From the NCBI GenBank assembly GCA_944321865.1, contig CALUMZ010000007.1, positions 1 through 63,457 of the forward strand: DNA of 63,457 nucleotides. The letters are read 5' to 3'. A program made the translations under genes and the position numbers. The DNA comes from an uncultured Muribaculaceae bacterium. Its GTDB lineage: Bacteria > Bacteroidota > Bacteroidia > Bacteroidales > Muribaculaceae. The notes beneath the pieces were generated by a model that made no database searches, had not been told where the DNA came from, and saw nothing but the letters and a program-made list of their open reading frames with translations. Shown piece after piece: positions 60,354-63,457 of the stretch (the first letter of the stretch is position 1; every line of letters starts with the position of its first letter).

Positions 60354-61553
60354 ATGGCAGGCTCTAATTTCATCGACTACGTTAAAATATTTTGCCGCTC
60401 GGGCAATGGCGGCGCAGGTTCATTGCACTTCCATAGGGCAAAATATATCCCCAAGGGTGGCCCCGACGGTGGTGACGGTGGACGTGGCGGACACGTCATC
60501 TTGCGCGGCAACCGTAACTTGTGGACTCTGCTGCACCTGAAATACAAGCGGCACGTGTTTGCCACCAACGGACAAGCCGGAGGCGCCAACCGTAGCACCG
60601 GCCGCGACGGAGAGGACCGGTGGATAGAAGTCCCTTGCGGCACGGCGGTGTATGATGCCGACACGGGCGAATTCCTGTGCGACGTAACCGAAGATGGCGA
60701 AGAGGTGAAGTTGCTGAAGGGGGGGCGCGGCGGACTTGGGAACTGGCAGTTCAAGAGTGCCACTAACCGCACCCCGCGATATGCACAACCGGGAGAACCG
60801 GGAATAGAGAAAGCTATCATACTCGAACTTAAATTACTAGCCGACGTGGGTCTCGTGGGATTCCCCAATGCCGGGAAATCAACGTTGCTCGCCGCACTGT
60901 CGGCCGCCAAGCCCAAAATAGCCAATTACCCCTTTACAACACTCGAGCCAAACCTTGGCATCGTGAGCTACCGCGACCAACGCTCGTTTGTCATGGCCGA
61001 CATTCCGGGCATCATCGAGGGGGCAAGCGAGGGGCGCGGATTGGGATTGCGCTTCCTCAGGCACATCGAGCGTAACGCCGTGCTGCTGTTCATGATTCCT
61101 GCCGACTGCGACGACATAAGGCGCGAATACGACATCCTGTGCAACGAACTCAGCACTTTCAACCCCGACCTTGCCGACAAGCCGCGCGTGCTTGCAATCA
61201 CAAAGTGCGACCTGCTCGACGACGAACTGATGGACGATATCCGCCAAAACCATTTGCCCGACGGGGTGAAACCGGTATTCATCTCGGCCGTTGCCGGAAT
61301 GGGGTTGCTTGAACTGAAGGACCTGCTCTGGCGCGAAATTAACGACGAGAACAACCGTATCCCGTCAAAAATCACGCATCGCGACCTCGATGAACGCCAC
61401 CGCGTAAAAGAGGAAGACGAATTCATATTCGGCGAAGCTCCAGCCGGGACAATCGAAGAAGAGGAGGAAGAAGGTCCCGACATGGGCGGCAGAATGCAAG
61501 ACGAAGATCGTTGGGACGATGAATACTGGCCCGAAGATGACAGCAGCCGTTAG
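60354..61553 (+). CDS. obgE: GTPase ObgE/CgtA
   Basis: A 399-residue ribosome-associated GTPase needed for 50S maturation and stress response. The glycine-rich OBG domain (about 1-158) shows [12 protein letters not shown] and [14 protein letters not shown]. The G domain has G1 GFPNAGKS (169-176), a YPFTT switch, DIPGIIEG (G3) and TKCDLL (G4). The C-terminal tail is very acidic ([12 protein letters not shown] and [13 protein letters not shown]), as in many Bacteroidetes Obg proteins. The frame is open to 60297, but [10 protein letters not shown] at 60354 is the family start. Confidence 0.96.
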   Translation: MAGSNFIDYVKIFCRSGNGGAGSLHFHRAKYIPKGGPDGGDGGRGGHVILRGNRNLWTLLHLKYKRHVFATNGQAGGANRSTGRDGEDRWIEVPCGTAVYDADTGEFLCDVTEDGEEVKLLKGGRGGLGNWQFKSATNRTPRYAQPGEPGIEKAIILELKLLADVGLVGFPNAGKSTLLAALSAAKPKIANYPFTTLEPNLGIVSYRDQRSFVMADIPGIIEGASEGRGLGLRFLRHIERNAVLLFMIPADCDDIRREYDILCNELSTFNPDLADKPRVLAITKCDLLDDELMDDIRQNHLPDGVKPVFISAVAGMGLLELKDLLWREINDENNRIPSKITHRDLDERHRVKEEDEFIFGEAPAGTIEEEEEEGPDMGGRMQDEDRWDDEYWPEDDSSR

Positions 61554-62325
61554 ACCCGGCCCGTTGGGGACACACTTTCCGGGAGTGTTCGACTTCACCA
61601 CTCTGCGCGGGCCTCACGATGAGAACAACCCATACAGCGGACTGTCGATGTGCGTCTACACAGGCGACACGACAAGCCACTGCAACAGTTGCCGTGAGGC
61701 AATCGCCGCCGAAATAGACATCACACCCACAAGCATAATACAACCGCGCCAAGTCCACGGCAGCAAAATAGTTCTCATTGATGACAACTTCATGCGCCTC
61801 GACCCTGAAAGCCGGCTTGCCGCCATCGATGAAACCGACGGCACGATAACTGCCATCAACCGGATTGCAATAGGCATCAACACAGCCGACTGCGTACCGG
61901 TACTGCTATGCTCCACCGGCGGCACCCGGCTTGTGGCAGCCGTCCATGCCGGATGGCGGGGAACACTTGCCGGCATTGCCGCAAAAGCGGTCGGGGCGAT
62001 GAAAGAGGCAGGCGGCACCGGCATTGCCGCCTACATCGGCGTTTCGATTTGCCGTGATTGCTTTGAAGTAGGCGACGAAGTGGTCGAAGCATTTGCCGCG
62101 GCAGGAATGGACGACGGCATCATATTCCGCTCGGCCGCAACCGGCAAAGCACACATCGACCTGCAAGCGGCCAACCGGTTGCAACTGACACGCTGCGGCT
62201 TGCCGGCCGAAATGATATTCACCGACGGCACCTGCTCCAAACACGACACATCGGGCAATTACTTTTCGGCTCGCCGCATGGGTGTCAATTCAGGGCGCAC
62301 ATTCACCGGCATAATGCTGATATAG
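61537..62325 (+). CDS. pgeF: Peptidoglycan editing factor PgeF / YfiH laccase-domain protein
   Basis: A 262-residue protein of the YfiH/PgeF (multicopper-like) family, which in E. coli removes incorrectly built L-Ser-containing peptidoglycan precursors and in other hosts was described as polyphenol oxidase. Hallmarks are the metal-site Cys/His segments [12 protein letters not shown] (about 112-123), [14 protein letters not shown] (about 133-146) and [13 protein letters not shown] near the end. It overlaps the end of obgE; ATG 61519 is an alternative start. No motif shows a change from the family. Confidence 0.9.
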   Translation: MTAAVRPGPLGTHFPGVFDFTTLRGPHDENNPYSGLSMCVYTGDTTSHCNSCREAIAAEIDITPTSIIQPRQVHGSKIVLIDDNFMRLDPESRLAAIDETDGTITAINRIAIGINTADCVPVLLCSTGGTRLVAAVHAGWRGTLAGIAAKAVGAMKEAGGTGIAAYIGVSICRDCFEVGDEVVEAFAAAGMDDGIIFRSAATGKAHIDLQAANRLQLTRCGLPAEMIFTDGTCSKHDTSGNYFSARRMGVNSGRTFTGIMLI

Positions 62326-62399
62326 CAGGCACGCGGCATTCACCACCACCGTGACGGCACGTTCCAAACACAAACAAAAGTTAATATTGCAAGCGCACC

Positions 62400-62431
62400 T
62401 TTGGCAGTAAGCAACTAAATGCCTACCTTTG
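62400..62431 (+). promoter_or_regulatory. Promoter of the structured RNA
   Basis: TTTG (62400-62403), 20 nt and TACCTTTG (62424-62431). Nothing translatable follows; transcription would start at about 62437. Confidence 0.78.
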
Positions 62432-62437
62432 CAACCG

Positions 62438-62602
62438 TCAATCGCGAAAGGCGGTTTTCACACGGGCGTTGCAGCAACGCCGCCGGCCACTAATCCGGCA
62501 AAAGTTGCGGGCACAACAACGGGGTTTCGACCACCCCGGCGCACCACAAAGTGGAGAGAGGAGATGAGCAATTTGGGCTTCGGCCCTGTTGCTCATTTTT
62601 TC
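62438..62602 (+). ncRNA. Candidate stand-alone structured RNA of about 165 nt
   Basis: The transcript predicted between the promoter at 62400-62431 and the terminator at 62563-62602 contains several hairpins: GCGTT/AACGC around GCAGC, GCCGG/CCGGC around a CCACTAAT loop, GGGGT/ACCCC and CCAC/GTGG. The only reading frame is short and has no ribosome site. There is no gene downstream on this strand, so it is not a riboswitch for a neighbour. It could be 6S-like (Bacteroidales-1 type) or a new small RNA; I cannot assign it. Confidence 0.7.
62563..62602 (+). terminator. Rho-independent terminator of the structured RNA
   Basis: ATGAGCAA-TTT-GGGC / GCCC-TG-TTGCTCAT with a TTCG tetraloop, followed by six T (62596-62601 region). 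Confidence 0.9.
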
Positions 62603-62657
62603 ATCCCATCCCCCGGCAGAAACTAAAAAAGAACATATTCTAATCCATTACCATCCC

Positions 62658-62685
62658 GTAGAGACGCGATTTCATCGCGTCTAGG
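62658..62685. repeat. GTAGAGACGC palindrome, degenerate copy
   Basis: GTAGAGACGCGATTTCATCG followed by CGTCTAGG forms the usual hairpin with a damaged 3' end. The stretch 62603-62773 otherwise shows no gene. Confidence 0.75.
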
Positions 62686-62773
62686 TAGCGAATGAAATAC
62701 AATTTTCATGGCGAGCGTAGATATGATTTATCTCATCGTCGGTTGTATGGCTTATTTGTGTGATAAACTATGC

Positions 62774-63457
62774 TCACCAAAGCCTTTTTCGGAACGAAAA
62801 CCCTCTAAAACGAAACAACGAACCAAAGAATGTTGTATAAGTAGATTGTGGTGTATTGCGACCATAATATGCAGCCGACCTGATTTGCGAAGCAACAATT
62901 GCAGGATCATTGCCATTCTGCACAGCCTTAGTAAACACGTCCATTATCTCGTATTTGTTGCCATAATTGGCATTGGGCTGAATCATAATCTCAGATACTA
63001 CCTGCCGGATGGAACGAGGATATATAACGAAAGTATTGTCTGCTTGACAAGTAACACTCTTAAACACACTATTTCCGAAGAATACTATAACAGAATAAAT
63101 TGGGATACCGGGATTCTGAGGCAGACATTGTTTGATAGCACGGATATGTCCGGCGTTTTGCATCACAGGATTATAAAAGCGATGCTTCTCTCTGCCATAA
63201 GCCAATAATTGAGTCCAATATCTCTGATGCTCACTGCCGAAAATCCAGCCGCTATAATCCTTTACCTCAAAAACGATAATACCCGCTTTTGTGGCAACTG
63301 CTACATCAACCTGCGTATATTCACCATTGCGTTTCTGTATGTATAAGTCATGAAATATGGCTTTGGGATTAACACCCGCTTTCAATAGCTTCAGCACTAC
63401 TCTTCGCTCCGACCTCTCTCCTCGAGTAATGGGCGTAACCTGCTCGATGAGCTTGCG
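62774..63457 (-). CDS. NERD-domain (nuclease-related) protein, cut by the window end
   Basis: At least 227 residues are in the window and the frame is open through base 63457, so the N-terminus lies outside. The visible part starts RKLIEQVTPITRGERSERRV. It has the NERD pattern: GERSE..., FHDLYI, then QVDVAVATKAGIIVFEVKDY (Asp and E-x-K of a restriction-endonuclease-like core) and SGWIFGSEHQRYW. Such proteins have nuclease-like cores; the substrate is unknown. Defence-related roles have been proposed for some. Its C-terminus is hydrophilic and basic. Confidence 0.85.
   Translation of the reverse strand, partial: RKLIEQVTPITRGERSERRVVLKLLKAGVNPKAIFHDLYIQKRNGEYTQVDVAVATKAGIIVFEVKDYSGWIFGSEHQRYWTQLLAYGREKHRFYNPVMQNAGHIRAIKQCLPQNPGIPIYSVIVFFGNSVFKSVTCQADNTFVIYPRSIRQVVSEIMIQPNANYGNKYEIMDVFTKAVQNGNDPAIVASQIRSAAYYGRNTPQSTYTTFFGSLFRFRGFSFRKRLW

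Noticed and set aside
62438..62602. Cobalamin or TPP riboswitch
   Set aside because: The conserved boxes of those classes are absent and no gene follows on the same strand.

Overview
The window is a chromosomal segment of a Bacteroidales bacterium, most likely a Muribaculaceae-like gut lineage; the family assignment is inference. The supports are Bacteroidetes promoters (TTTG, about 19-21 nt, then TAnnTTTG) upstream of many genes, near absence of Shine-Dalgarno sites, an N-succinylornithine-type carbamoyltransferase, type IX secretion sorting domains, and Bacteroidetes-specific families (DUF3822, DUF2807/GIN, PepSY-like, AGCS symporter). No rRNA, phage, complete insertion sequence or CRISPR array was seen.

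Layout. 1-6 kb: a cut tRNA-Pro(CGG), argF', an outer-membrane barrel protein, an uncharacterised protein and a PKD/BACON/T9SS secreted protein. 6-16 kb: CNNM/CorC-like membrane protein, radical SAM enzyme, GT4 glycosyltransferase, nadB, recF-DUF721, thioesterase, AGCS symporter and an orphan vsr. 16-25 kb: nitroreductase lipoprotein, a CopA ATPase carrying a C-terminal CopZ-like domain, a thioredoxin-fold lipoprotein, an LtaS/MdoB-type phosphotransferase, a NeuC-type epimerase and mntH. 25-32 kb: rubredoxin, a DUF3791/DUF3990 three-gene cassette, two EamA transporters, rsmD-DUF3822 and a HigBA toxin-antitoxin pair. 32-43 kb: a 1494-residue modular T9SS protein, the lysS-gpsA-pgi run and a transglutaminase-like lipoprotein.

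The most unusual region is 43.0-50.8 kb on the minus strand. A radical SAM/SPASM protein is followed after one base by a 64-residue peptide ending in a five-cysteine patch (C-x2-C-x2-C-x-C-x2-C). Then come an outer-membrane TonB-receptor-like protein, a PqqD/M50 YydH-like membrane peptidase and, overlapping it, an O-antigen-ligase-like protein with a TPR tail. Upstream of the radical SAM gene lies a remnant of a second copy of the outer-membrane gene with two internal deletions. This looks like a RiPP (modified peptide) system of unfamiliar composition. The function is inferred; the architecture is read directly.

50.8-63.5 kb is mostly housekeeping (thyA, miaA, dusB, obgE, pgeF, SLC13 transporter). 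It also contains a stand-alone structured RNA candidate (62.44-62.60 kb) with its own promoter and terminator, and an NERD-domain protein cut by the window end.

Three families of short intergenic repeats recur: (1) hairpin-plus-promoter units in tandem (76-77 and 82 bp periods) before a lipoprotein gene and obgE, and singly before the LtaS-like gene; (2) GTAGAGACGC palindromes, alone or as paired BIME-like elements; (3) a CCCAAA-n-GTCATTAGAC element at five sites.
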